Below are positions 13,101-18,460 of a stretch of DNA of 64,000 nucleotides, piece by piece (within the stretch, counting starts at the first letter, position 1; the number at the start of each line of letters is the position of its first letter). This stretch comes from Pandoraea communis. Its GTDB lineage: Bacteria; Pseudomonadota; Gammaproteobacteria; Burkholderiales; Burkholderiaceae. Location of the stretch: assembly GCF_902459745.1 (NCBI RefSeq), contig NZ_CABPSJ010000002.1, forward strand, positions 901,637-965,636, given 5' to 3'. The translations under genes were made by a program, and so were the position numbers. Under the pieces are notes generated by a model. That model was not told where the DNA came from. It did not search any database and saw only the letters and a program-made list of their open reading frames with translations.

Positions 13101-13427
13101 CTGTGCGGCCGAACTCAGGTTCGCAATCGAGCGCTGCAACTGCGCGTTGGCCTGTTGCTGCTGCGCCGTGGGGTCCATCAGCGACGTGACCGGCATGCCG
13201 TTCGGCAGACGCCCCGTTTGCGACGCCGTTGCCTGTGCGGCACCGCGGGCGGCAAACCATGCGTTGCTGAACGCCTGTTGCGCATGCGCTGCCCCCATCG
13301 TGGTGAGAAGCAGCGTGATTGCCTGAGCAACGGGGGCCACCCTGCGTGAACGGCGCTTACGTCCTATGCCGTTTCTGCAACCGCTGCTCTGCATTGCCGT
13401 TGCCCCTTCGCGTCCACGCATGCTCAT
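1185..13427 (-). CDS. Giant filamentous-haemagglutinin (TpsA-type) exoprotein
   Basis: About 4080 residues. Residues 1-49 form a long basic signal sequence (RKRRSRR then a hydrophobic core, cleavage after AHA at 49). An Ala/Gln-rich stretch (about 85-130) precedes a haemagglutination-activity/TPS domain (about 135-370) that contains a variant NPNG-type motif, NRNGV, at 231-235. The rest is low-complexity beta-helix-type repeat sequence rich in G, N, T, S and V (recurrent 'GGxLxLxA' and 'GxIxLxG' strands). The C-terminal quarter resembles DUF3739-type filamentous haemagglutinin proteins. The start at 13427 is preferred over an upstream in-frame start because GAGGA lies 7 nt before it. TpsA proteins are exported by Sec and then by a TpsB outer-membrane porin; no tpsB is visible here. 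It is the last gene after STN-TonB, ECF sigma and FecR genes on the same strand, so it is the likely target. The 239 bp upstream (13428-13666) hold no gene and no promoter I could define. Confidence 0.9.
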   Translation of the reverse strand: MSMRGREGATAMQSSGCRNGIGRKRRSRRVAPVAQAITLLLTTMGAAHAQQAFSNAWFAARGAAQATASQTGRLPNGMPVTSLMDPTAQQQQANAQLQRSIANLSSAAQNIAAMQAAQANARAAAASSDTTIPDGLTEGGLKVDTNSLTKGWINAQAPTQTSANGKTHVNIQQTANKAILNWETFNVGRNTSVNFAQQSDWAVLNRVNDPQARPSQIQGQIHGDGTVLVLNRNGVIFGGTSQVDTRNLVVAAARMSDAQFQMNGIYGANGTTPTFTDALGKVEVQAGANITTRTPTSVTQGGGYVLLLGNQVSNAGTIVAPQGQVALAAGDSFVIRKGVGTDANTPSTTRGNEVSPQFVAQSTAGKVVNSGLLMSPEGDITLAGRDVQQLGTAVSTTTVNTRGTIHLLNSASDTLGKVTLGSGALTSVLISDNGATALDSQRAALMQDSAKQDSLRAGMSSGLFDNLSRLSDRRDQSRVEIVSGGNVEFQGNSLTLATGGQLAVSATGRSFVANGAQLDVSGAVGVSLSMDSNNVKINVQGNEQRDAPGNRDNTALNNANVYIDRRRLIYVPASVGGYANERWYTAGGLLEVGGYLANQTHGIGEWAAQGGTVTIGGNEVVTQKGALINLSGGSLNVQTGYLNHTWLKGVDGQLYNVNTAPSNVLYTGVYNGFEVEHRRWGKNLTESYASPLIAPTRVLQNGYTVGRDAGRLSISAPTAVLEGDVVANVYTGPVQTQARPSGLTDGYTLSQFAVPRAGSLTLGQYTGVGRTGAFATDVVIGDINDITNGMSVGDTLTDTRKNTVWLDASRLNQTRFGEIDLVTAGTIGVRSDLQLDNGGRLALSAPSVDVMANLFAPSGTVAIANQFLKAGDQYATVLLPADGAVHLTLAPGYRISTRGVWVNAALDPDTTSQVTYLNGGSVTFDSTGDLTIGSGSVIDVSSGGAILAGGKTKGGTGGNVTLIAGDGIVGKSVGTLTFDGTVVAYGVNGGGTLTLSTPDSILIGNSAGVAGGTLAAGTPAPVSVKLAQTLTIPAGTPLPMDLVEKHTTMVYDTPLQVDVTMSAVPVGATLMDWIVPTGLILKSKDFNNQDVYYFAGDTLPAGTVLSGWGGNGVFLKGTVVPSNVFPNGVPVNPYQFVFAAGSVVSVPKTYDVGAILPAGTSLAQTIAVTPVPTFNTGTSGSGSSLFNAGFANYDINGGHGVRVDNGVALAPVMPVYRFTADSMKAVTGSDPSKALALWTPPLFAENPQTDTISQRAGASIALRSLTKDEQGNPSGGTVAIAPGASITVDPGQSITLDGFGQITVDGALNARAGKINLIGDADGAFPTSRNFDENGVVRGTSLWLGPNAKLDVSGLGYTALDTNGRTYGTVFDGGTINLSGGTSFVVIRPGAELNADGASVLVDTATVTGQPANASGRMSRVSNGGAIAVSSFAGSYLDGNLHAFSGGAGASGGDLSVSMLTPFYPDQAGLIPSSVLVPSTLTVTQSRPEAPDLSGPGAPVAALPLGRTSVSADMVKGGGFSSLSLTSGDYMMFKGDVSLALDKSLKLNANAYTSGEQLVAGDDPAAKATGNTVRLAAPYVLLSGTRVAPPDGVRSGSIANPGASGRPTTATFEIDANLIDVQGPVIFSSYSSYYDSVNYVNVDTSSPGFRNTRLVSQGDIRFLPTPSMQQGTTLITSWDMDLDAAQVYPTTGAVANIVAGQQRNSDFAGTLTLGRTTAVTPDAPLSVFGMLFLSAPNVRQGGVLRAPFGKLLIGPTTAALQGASVYTKDIEFLPGSLTSVAMDGMTVPYGGTVDGVTYTYNGTALAPLIGNGIGLTYTAGGSGISLEGLTMRVDSGAVLDLSGGGTIAGAGFVSGRGGSVNVLNTPLVNANPTMKLSKASDKVYAIVPGYTSAYAPIAAENGAGDPAVGQRVTIGDGVPGLPAGTYTLLPSNYALLPGAYRVEIGGTGQHLPALATAAGNGTYLVSGYTSIANTSARSQLPSTVLVTPGTAVRKYSQYNEQSYADFMTAQIRQFGGLAPMLPRDGKGLGFTFDVPYAPDPMPSTSVLSFNGKALFQPAAGGVAGQVAVLNIGEITTGDVTPGFNGLSVNAASLNAIGAPRLSINGTVGPIDGVFVFQTSPQANDLYVRDGVTLSAGEIYLVGNNLNIGNGVTLTTIGRGPATFDTASTGMLFSPGTATVLGLSNGDIQFLGSSQSAGSINIGAGSGLYAEGTLAFATNGASNIDDSARFGARNIALAVGTLNVGDAAQVAAAGNPAGVVFNQSVLNTLLQGDPTHGAPALQRLTLSTANSINLFGSNGLDTRGTGVNLVLNASAIYGVGAVGDQAVVAADRITWNGVQGVGAPAIAAGGPGTGNGSLQFIAKEIDLGHVETLDTSNVTRTIYGFNDINFAASDRVVSAGRGALYVYQAPGTQAGDVFGQSGTGGNLTLTTPLLTGAAKSIMNYTAGGTLSVVAPAGAAPATATTTVAGAEIDLSGNNVNLGSTVLLPSGKLAVDAANDIVLDGISRIDLSGQPTVIQTATAYGFGGTASFRSAQGNLRQLAGSVVDVSAKQADAGTVSFDAAKGTLSLGGSLLGKADDGFTSGAFGATAGTFADFGGLNALLTQGGFFASRSFDQKLGDLVVGNGVKAHSIGISADGGTLTVNGSVDASGAAPGTIRLSGGNGLTLGSSAVLDAHGTILQVDSYGAPIEAKNRGHVELTAAGGTLTLAPGAAIDVSTPGAKHYGDIILNAMRTAETSGDIAIDAAGPLTIRGADSVALNGVWTYTLPSGSVITQSTMDGYDAASTAFIDTATGNGALTARTAGLAAYGNVYHLRPGVQIASLGDLATSGDIDLAKYRYGSGADRNPSSATYGAGEPMALVLRAGGNLRVDGSISDGFMGTAAGAPVFSAVTPTTFSTDTAHFAKQGSLLWRLLPSNVMEVSDSAGWVVPTLNTGGALPAPFRPMSADGTTYATGAVIPYGTKLTKLYVPVGAETSAANSLKLQTDPGSPAASATSARATMLAPGMRSASLRLVAGADLAGADQRALLPVAALGGSGNLTLSDSVYDPSQTGTFFSVLRTGTGGLDLLAGGSFSEATPYGVYTAGTQAAPILAADGHNPYNLPGIATGNLLQAWYTEHGGDLLLQAQQDVTGNIQMTNNPLRYVNSNLVGNWLNRQGGGGATTDPTAWSINFGSLAKTDAYTTGLQLIGFQGIGTLGGGNLTVIAGRDAGVTSATAGGLVSTGLDLAVASTGRVLADGSLVQTGGGDLTLKVGGMLNGAPPIAAAGFLRDYYGSLSALRGNTSVNAGSVGSIAVETGGVNWTTYDPRASDPNAIKLTSRTKGPTVLTGDGIANVTARGDLVLGGAGDAGMSILTDIAGGYYTNASGAVTKSGFTKFSLWTPSTALNLLSAGGDVAPLSGASGSDRQNALGFYPGSLSVASLNGDIRFGDGSIELMPSPVGQLRVLSAGSIYGGGLSIAMSGADYASVATPGHPFFASLDGFSLTTLTNASINAGTRINSASPLAFGEDYPSGNLHAQDATPAQIYAGIDIDDLQIGMSVIRNRTASSGFIPDHGIWYVAAKPFEVIAGRDIVGTGTVPSTFLNQSASDVSLMQAGRDIIYQSASIVGPGLLQVQAGRNVYQGYYGQLQSIGDVTHPANANGGAGVSVLAGVGANGPDYTRFARLYFDPANQLASGAPLADSGKVVHAYGDELVTWLQSRFGYQGAPSDALAYFLALPQKQQGVFVRDVYFKELLLGGREYNDATSPRYGSYLRGREAIATLFPTSDAQGKPITYDGAITLFSSVTGSTTVNGKPVPVTTDATVSTNFGGAIQMLNPGGRTLVGVEGVTPGANAGVVTQGEGDIQLYSRDSILLGLSRVMTTFGGSIQAWSAQGDINAGRGAKTTVLYTPPKRVYDDSGNVTLSPSVPSSGAGIATLAPLPEVPPGDVDLVAPLGTIDAGEAGVRVSGNVNFAALAVVNAANVQVQGKSTGLPVIAAVNVGALTNASATAAQAASAAQDAVARERVAQRQNTPSIFSVRMLSTGAGANDGTGGSDTPPASRVRGTLGYDPSSLLQLVGSGNHVDPRQLARLTDEERRALNTH

Positions 13428-13666
13428 GCCCGAATCCTCGCTAATAGTTGATCGTTCCCGGCAAACTCGCCATTGGCGTCCCGTCGGAAACGTGCACATC
13501 GCCGCTTTTGGCGTTGTGTTGGCTTCCCGAGTCGCTAAGACGAATGGGTATTGCGAAAACCCTCAACTATTTCCCGATCATCGATACCTGCGAAATGCCG
13601 TCGTCGAATCGATCAACGCTGCGTGCTGCACGCAGCCAGATGGCGGCACTTCCGCACAAGAGACCG

Positions 13667-14668
13667 TCAGCTCAGAATCAGCAGTCCTCCCGGCAATGAC
13701 CTGGCATTCAGATCGAATGTGCTCTCCAGTTGTGATAGCGCGGCGTCGAGCGAAGCGATGCGGAAACGTCCCGTTACCCGCTGATTTCGGGCGGCCTCGC
13801 TCACGAGCACGACGCGCCCGGCGCGATAGCGATTGATCTCGGCGACGACATCGACAAGGCGAATCTGGTCGAACACCAGTTCGCCTCGGCGCCATGCGCT
13901 CACCGCTTGTGCATTGACGTTGCCGACATCGCTAATCACGTGGTCGTTGTAGGCCACCTGCTGACGCGCCTGCAAGGCGCGCTTGCCTGCCGGATGGGAG
14001 ACCTGCACCGAGCCGTCGATGCACGTGACACAAGCTTTGCCATCGAGATACCGCACTTCGAAGCGTCCGTCATGCGCGCGAGCGCTGCCCGCGCCCGCGG
14101 ACATCGTAAACGGTTCGGCCACCCCCCCCAGATCGACGGCGGCCTCGCCAGAGAGCAGCGTCATGCTCACCGTTTTGCCGTTGTGCACGCTTTGCCGGAT
14201 GCGGGTCTGCGTGTTGAGCGTGACAACGGTCTGTGCCGCCAGCGTCAGCGTGCGTTGCTCGCCCACGGCGGTACGTTCGTCGCCCCCCCATGGGTCCGGC
14301 AGGGTGCGGCGAAACACGTCCGGATAGAACCCTGCGACGGCCGCCGCCGCCCCTACTGCCACCGCGCCGCCGATGAACGCACGACGCCCCGCCGAGGGTT
14401 GCCGCCGTGCAGGACGAGCGGGCGCCGGTGCCGGAATCGCATTCGGATGCCGATCGGCATACATGCCGCTTGCCGTGCGCAGTGTCGCCCAGCGGTGCTT
14501 CACTGTGTTGAAGGCCGCCTTGTGATCGGCGCTCGTGTCGAGCCAGCGACGAAAGGCTTGTGCATCGACTTCGGTCACGTCACCGGAATCCAGCAGCCGC
14601 AGCCAGACGCGCGCCTGCCGTTGCAGGTCGTCCGAAGAGGAGGCTGAATGAGTGTCGCGTGTATTCAT
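13667..14668 (-). CDS. FecR-family anti-sigma/sigma regulator (VreR-like)
   Basis: 333 residues. The N-terminal cytoplasmic DUF4880-type anti-sigma segment (about 14-65, with WLRLLDSGDV and FRRWLDTSADHKAAF) is followed by a Pro/Ala linker, one hydrophobic segment (about 97-114), a periplasmic FecR domain (about 130-230, with RTLTLAAQTVVTLNTQT) and a C-terminal STN-like fold (about 255-333). This is the full layout of FecR/FpvR proteins, which hold an ECF sigma factor at the inner membrane and release it on a periplasmic signal. It lies 117 bp downstream of the ECF sigma gene and upstream of the giant exoprotein. Hence it should control the sigma factor next to it. RRAFIGG before the TM resembles a Tat motif but more likely marks the cytoplasmic edge of the membrane helix. 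Confidence 0.88.
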   Translation of the reverse strand: MNTRDTHSASSSDDLQRQARVWLRLLDSGDVTEVDAQAFRRWLDTSADHKAAFNTVKHRWATLRTASGMYADRHPNAIPAPAPARPARRQPSAGRRAFIGGAVAVGAAAAVAGFYPDVFRRTLPDPWGGDERTAVGEQRTLTLAAQTVVTLNTQTRIRQSVHNGKTVSMTLLSGEAAVDLGGVAEPFTMSAGAGSARAHDGRFEVRYLDGKACVTCIDGSVQVSHPAGKRALQARQQVAYNDHVISDVGNVNAQAVSAWRRGELVFDQIRLVDVVAEINRYRAGRVVLVSEAARNQRVTGRFRIASLDAALSQLESTFDLNARSLPGGLLILS

Positions 14669-14785
14669 TGCGTCAAAATGGGCGCCATGCCAAAGGCAGG
14701 CAATTTAGCGGTATCGATGTCGCGGAACTGCGCATCTCCGGATGCCGCCAATGTGTGGACGAACGGCACCCCTCAAATCCCTCAA

Positions 14786-15298
14786 TTATTTTTTGGCTTT
14801 CAGTTTCTCGTCCAGAAAATCGTGTGCACGGCGCAACTCGTTCTCGACAACGCGCAGCGAAACCCCCAGGCGCTCGGCCACGGCTTTTTGAGGCAATCCT
14901 TCCCATCGAACCAGTAACAGCACCTGACGACGCCGTTCAGGCAGCCGCTCCATCAATTGCATGAGGGCATCGAGTTCCGACCGATCTTCCGCAACGCGTG
15001 CGGGGCCGGGCGCCGTGTCCGACAGATGCATCAACGTATCGACCTCGTCGAACGAAAGCGAACGGCTTTGCTTGCGCTGTGCGTCGAGCGCGATATTGAC
15101 GGCCACACGTACCAGATAACTGCCCGGGCTCTGTACCGTCTCGCTCGCTCCCGGCTCCTGCGTTTGCAGCTTGACCCAGGCGTCGTGCAAGGCGTCGCCC
15201 GCCAGATCGCTGTTGCCGAGCAGGCGTGTGAGACGGCGCTTCAGATTGTGGTAGTGCCGGGTGAGGTACTCGGGCAGGGGTCTGACATTCTCGGTCAT
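14786..15298 (-). CDS. ECF (FecI/VreI-type) RNA polymerase sigma factor
   Basis: 170 residues from the ATG at 15298. Region 2 spans about 8-75 (DLAGDALHDAWVKLQ and SYLVRVAVNIALD, the classic FecI-group region 2 signature) and region 4 about 107-158 (LPERRRQVLLLVRWEGLPQKAVAERLGV, helix-turn-helix). The ATG overlaps the TGA of the upstream STN-TonB gene as ATGA (15295-15298), so the two are probably translationally coupled; AAGGA lies 9 nt before the start. FecI-type sigma factors respond to outer-membrane or periplasmic signals through a FecR partner, which is the next gene. Probable target: the exoprotein gene 1.4 kb downstream. Confidence 0.9.
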   Translation of the reverse strand: MTENVRPLPEYLTRHYHNLKRRLTRLLGNSDLAGDALHDAWVKLQTQEPGASETVQSPGSYLVRVAVNIALDAQRKQSRSLSFDEVDTLMHLSDTAPGPARVAEDRSELDALMQLMERLPERRRQVLLLVRWEGLPQKAVAERLGVSLRVVENELRRAHDFLDEKLKAKK

Positions 15299-16071
15299 GA
15301 ATGACCGTCCTTGCCCTGCGACCGGCAAACGGGGGATGCGTCGGCGTGGTCAGGGTCGCGTGGCAGCAACACCATCGTCAGCGGTTGCGCCAGATCCGGA
15401 GGCGGCGCGCCGTCAATGCGCACAGTTGCCAGCACCCCGAGCACAGCAGCATCGCGCCTGCGCTCTCCGGTCGATGTCAGTAGACGGGCCTGACGCAGAG
15501 TCCCCGTCGCATCGATCTCGAAACGCAGCAGCGTTCGGTATTGCCCCGGCCGGGTGAGCGTATTGGCACAAAGCGCAGCCCAGACGCCCGCCTGCACCCG
15601 GCCGGCATAGGCAGTGGCCGGCGCGTCGTAGCTCGGCGACGACGACTCGGTCGTCGACGCCTTGAGTACGAACGCTTCTGCGGGACCCGTCCGGGCGCGC
15701 TGGACGGTGAGCCCCGAGCCCGTCAGCAAACGCTCCAGCGCGGTGTCGGCCGGAAGCTCGCCGTGTACGGGCGATGAGGTGAGGCCGGCCACCTGAGCAC
15801 TGCTAAAGAGAGCGGGACGGCCGGAGATCATGGCGTAACGTTGCAGGGCATCGGCCAGTGGCTGCGCAGGAATATCGAAGAAGAACGACTTGGGTTCGGC
15901 GCCGGACTTCGGCGTTTGTTGCACGGTGATTGCCGGCACGGCAGACCGTCCGGGCTCACCGTCGGCACCGGCGAAGGCATCGACCGGCGCACTTCGCGCG
16001 GGCGTCGTCCCCACGCTCAACACCAGTAGCAGCCCCCCACAGCGGCGTAGACCAGGCAAGTACAGACGCAA
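15295..16071 (-). CDS. Periplasmic STN domain-TonB C-terminal domain fusion (VreA-like signalling protein)
   Basis: About 258 residues if it starts at the TTG at 16071 (GGGAG 8 nt upstream); no in-frame ATG precedes the signal peptide without running into the MFS gene, so the start is uncertain. Residues 1-28 are a signal peptide (ending PARSA). Residues about 63-136 form a secretin/TonB short N-terminal (STN) domain: FDIPAQPLADALQRYA, then LERLLTGSGLTVQ. Residues about 155-238 look like a TonB C-terminal domain (YRTLLRFEIDATGTLRQARLL, then VLGVLATVRID). STN domains of TonB-dependent receptors pass the signal to FecR. Here there is no beta-barrel, as I recall for Pseudomonas VreA. The protein probably acts in the periplasm and contacts the FecR protein. 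First gene of the STN/ECF/FecR/TpsA cluster. Confidence 0.82.
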   Translation of the reverse strand: MRLYLPGLRRCGGLLLVLSVGTTPARSAPVDAFAGADGEPGRSAVPAITVQQTPKSGAEPKSFFFDIPAQPLADALQRYAMISGRPALFSSAQVAGLTSSPVHGELPADTALERLLTGSGLTVQRARTGPAEAFVLKASTTESSSPSYDAPATAYAGRVQAGVWAALCANTLTRPGQYRTLLRFEIDATGTLRQARLLTSTGERRRDAAVLGVLATVRIDGAPPPDLAQPLTMVLLPRDPDHADASPVCRSQGKDGHS

Positions 16072-16200
16072 GATGCATGCTCCCGACTTCCGAAAAGACA
16101 GCGCGTCAGGCAAAGCGCCGGCCTCGCTGCGCGCCGGACGGCACGCGTCAGTCGCCCATGCAGCACGCAACTCTGGAAAATACGGATGATGACATCGGAG

Positions 16201-16219
16201 TACGACAATTCTGTTACAC
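16201..16219 (-). promoter_or_regulatory. Candidate PhoB box upstream of the STN/ECF/FecR operon
   Basis: On the reverse strand, GTGTAACAGAATTGTCGTA has two TGT half-sites exactly 11 bp apart, about 130 nt before the STN-TonB start. The stretch AGAATTGTCG is identical to one in the olsB candidate box (35959-35976). A third TGTCAT half-site follows 13 bp later. The match to CTGTCATAWAWCTGTCAY is partial, so this remains a candidate. Confidence 0.4.
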
Positions 16220-16286
16220 CCCGCGACTGGCATTCGATGGCAAGGGGAACACGTTGCTGGCGGGCAGTCGGCCCGCATCGGCCGTA

Positions 16287-17531
16287 TCAGGGAAGGCCGT
16301 GCCCTTCGAGGTGACATTGGCGAGGTCGATGAACCTGCCGGCGCAACGCGTAAGCGGCCACGACGGCCGCAGCAAAACCCGATGCCGCACCGACACAGAG
16401 CGACCAGCGCGGGCCGCCATGGTCGGCGACCCAGCCCACGATCGGAGCCCCGATCGGGGTGCCCCCGAGTGCGATACCCAGGCGCAGCGCCATCACCCGC
16501 CCTCTCATGGCGGGCTCGGTCGAGAGCTGCATCAGGCTGTTGGTCGTGTTGGTGAAGGTCAGGGCGGCCACCCCGATGACGACCAGCGCGCCAGCGAACA
16601 GCCAATAGTTCGGGGCGATGGCGGCCAACGTGCAGCCCAGTCCGAAAGACAGGGTACTGATCAATAGCGACACGAACTGCGGGCTGCTACGACCAGCGGC
16701 AAGCAGAGCGCCCGAGATCGTGCCAACGGCCATGATCGATGACAAGAGACCATAGCCGCGCGCATCGGTGTGGAAGACCCCCACGGCCATGGTCGAGATG
16801 AAGATCGGAAAGTTAAGGCCGAATGTGCCGATCAGGAACAGCATGACCAGGATTGCCTTGAGGTCCGGCCGGGACCAGACATAGCGAAATCCCTCGGTGA
16901 AGCCGCCCTTGCTGCGGCGAGCCCTCGCGCTGAGACGCAGTTCGGAGACGCGCAACAACGACAAGGAGGCGAGAACCGCAACAAAACTGGCACCGTTGAT
17001 CAGGAAAGCCCAGCCGGTGCCGACCGAAGCGATGACCGCGCCGGCCGCCGCAGGCCCGATCATCCGCGCGGCGTTGAACGAGGTCGAATTGAGCGCAACG
17101 GCGTTCGACAGATCCGCGTCGCCGACCAGTTCTGCCACGAAGGTCTGGCGCACGGGCGCATCGAAGGCTGCCGCGCAACCGGACAGAAAAGCCAATAGAT
17201 AGACATGCCAGAGCTGGACGGCGCCCGCGACGGTGAGCCCTCCCAATGCCAAGGCAAGCGCGCCCATCGTTGCCTGAGTTGCCATGAGGAGCTTGCGCTG
17301 GTTGAAGCGATCTGCCGCGAAGCCCGTCCAGGGCAGTAGCAAAAGCTGCGGCCCGAACTGGAGCGCCATGACCGTACCCACGGCCGAAGCGCTATGGTGC
17401 GTAAGTTGAGTCAGCACCAGCCAGTCCTGAGCCGCTCGCTGCATCCAGGTGCCCACGTTGGAAACCAACGCGCCGACCGCCCAGACCCGATAGTTGTAGC
17501 CCCTTAGCGAACGAAAGACACCGGAGGTCAT
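16287..17531 (-). CDS. MFS transporter (EntS/MFS_3-like)
   Basis: 414 residues with about 12 hydrophobic segments. The N-terminal half contains the MFS loop signature in the form GFAADRFNQRKLLM (about residues 75-88), and the opening RSLRGYNYRVWAVGALVSNVGTWMQ is typical of the MFS_3/EntS-like exporters. The conserved AVALNSTSFNAARMIGPAAAG stretch is shared by that subfamily. An inner-membrane exporter of unknown substrate. Last gene of the marR operon: it starts 5 bp after the small membrane protein gene. The STN-TonB gene lies 215 bp downstream on the same strand, far enough for its own promoter. Confidence 0.85.
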   Translation of the reverse strand: MTSGVFRSLRGYNYRVWAVGALVSNVGTWMQRAAQDWLVLTQLTHHSASAVGTVMALQFGPQLLLLPWTGFAADRFNQRKLLMATQATMGALALALGGLTVAGAVQLWHVYLLAFLSGCAAAFDAPVRQTFVAELVGDADLSNAVALNSTSFNAARMIGPAAAGAVIASVGTGWAFLINGASFVAVLASLSLLRVSELRLSARARRSKGGFTEGFRYVWSRPDLKAILVMLFLIGTFGLNFPIFISTMAVGVFHTDARGYGLLSSIMAVGTISGALLAAGRSSPQFVSLLISTLSFGLGCTLAAIAPNYWLFAGALVVIGVAALTFTNTTNSLMQLSTEPAMRGRVMALRLGIALGGTPIGAPIVGWVADHGGPRWSLCVGAASGFAAAVVAAYALRRQVHRPRQCHLEGHGLP

Positions 17532-17536
17532 TGCGC

Positions 17537-17866
17537 TCAGGAACGCTCGAGCCTATGACCATCGTGCAGGCGGCCAAATAGCCGCGCGCAAAGCAGGCCA
17601 ATGACCAGAATGCCGAGCGCGAACGCAACGGCATCGCCCGTGATCTTCAATTCGAAATCGCCGACGCGGCAGACGAGCACGTAGCCGACGACGATATTGA
17701 AAAAGCCCCAGAGCACGTTCACGGTCGGAGACGAAAGCCCTTGCCCCGGCGGCTTGGCGAACGGGCTCTGAAACGGCTTTCCCATCACACCGCTGACGAA
17801 ATGCGGCACCGCGTTCGTGAGAAAGGCACCGCCGAAGAAATAGGACACGAGATGCAGCCATTCCAT
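17537..17866 (-). CDS. Small membrane protein, function unknown
   Basis: 109 residues with three likely transmembrane segments (about 5-25, 50-68 and 78-96). The N-terminal motif WLHLVSYFFGGAFLTNAVPHFVSGVMG, with PFQSPFAKPPGQGLSSPTVNVLWG, recurs in an uncharacterised proteobacterial membrane family I know but cannot name. It sits 2 bp from the isochorismatase-like gene and 5 bp from the MFS gene, so it is certainly cotranscribed with them. No catalytic motif is visible. Confidence 0.75.
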   Translation of the reverse strand: MEWLHLVSYFFGGAFLTNAVPHFVSGVMGKPFQSPFAKPPGQGLSSPTVNVLWGFFNIVVGYVLVCRVGDFELKITGDAVAFALGILVIGLLCARLFGRLHDGHRLERS

Positions 17867-17868
17867 TT

Positions 17869-18432
17869 TCAGGCGTTCCTCGTTCCGAGCAGATCGACGA
17901 TTTCCTGGGCGGTGCCAGTTTCTCCCAGCCTCGGGAAGACATTCTTGATGCTGTAGTCGTGCGTCTCGAGGCGCGCGTCGGTCATGGCGTCGATGGCCAG
18001 AGTGACGTTGAATCCCTGCTCATATGCCTGGCGAGCGGTCGCCTCGATACCGGTTCCGGTGGCGACGCCCGTGACGACAACCTGGGTGACGCCCCGTGCC
18101 TTCAACCGGTCTTCGAGGTCAGTGCTGGCGAACGCGCCCCAGGTCTGCTTCGTCACGACGATGTCGCCAGACTGTTGGTCGAGTTCGGGGATGAGATCAG
18201 TCCATCCGGGCGGGAACGGTTCACTGCGGCGAGGCTGCTCAGTGCGGCCCGGTGCGCCACCGGCGACATTGACGAGCACGACGGGCAAGCCGCGTGCGCG
18301 AAACGCGTCGAGCAACGCTCGCGTGCGTTCCACGACCTTGTCTATGCGGTGAACGAAGGGGAAGCCGACGATACCCTTTTGCAGGTCGACGATGATAAGG
18401 GCAGTGTTCGGATCGAGCGTGGTGATGGCCAT
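17869..18432 (-). CDS. Isochorismatase-like hydrolase lacking the catalytic cysteine
   Basis: 187 residues with the isochorismatase/cysteine-hydrolase alpha-beta fold. Two of the three usual catalytic residues are present: Asp16 in LIIVDLQKG and Lys95 in VTKQTWGAF. The non-proline cis-peptide and nucleophile region, normally GVATDVCVE, reads GVATGTGIE (122-130), so Gly128 replaces the cysteine. Members acting as amidases need the cysteine; true isochorismatases (vinyl-ether hydrolases) of this superfamily can work without it. Which reaction this one performs is unknown. It is the second gene of the MarR operon, 28 bp after marR, and could act on a toxic ligand sensed by the regulator. Confidence 0.82.
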   Translation of the reverse strand: MAITTLDPNTALIIVDLQKGIVGFPFVHRIDKVVERTRALLDAFRARGLPVVLVNVAGGAPGRTEQPRRSEPFPPGWTDLIPELDQQSGDIVVTKQTWGAFASTDLEDRLKARGVTQVVVTGVATGTGIEATARQAYEQGFNVTLAIDAMTDARLETHDYSIKNVFPRLGETGTAQEIVDLLGTRNA

Positions 18433-18460
18433 AGCTATCCTGAAAGGGTGCTGGAATCAC

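Noticed and set aside
13500-13666. GGGAAAT and CGTCTTA elements as an ECF promoter for the exoprotein gene
   Set aside because: The spacing is about 26 bp, too long for the usual FecI-type promoter, so I do not call it.
16072-16605. Upstream extension of the STN-TonB frame to 436 codons
   Set aside because: The extra part overlaps the end of the MFS gene in another frame, is low-complexity Arg/His-rich, and would bury the signal peptide.
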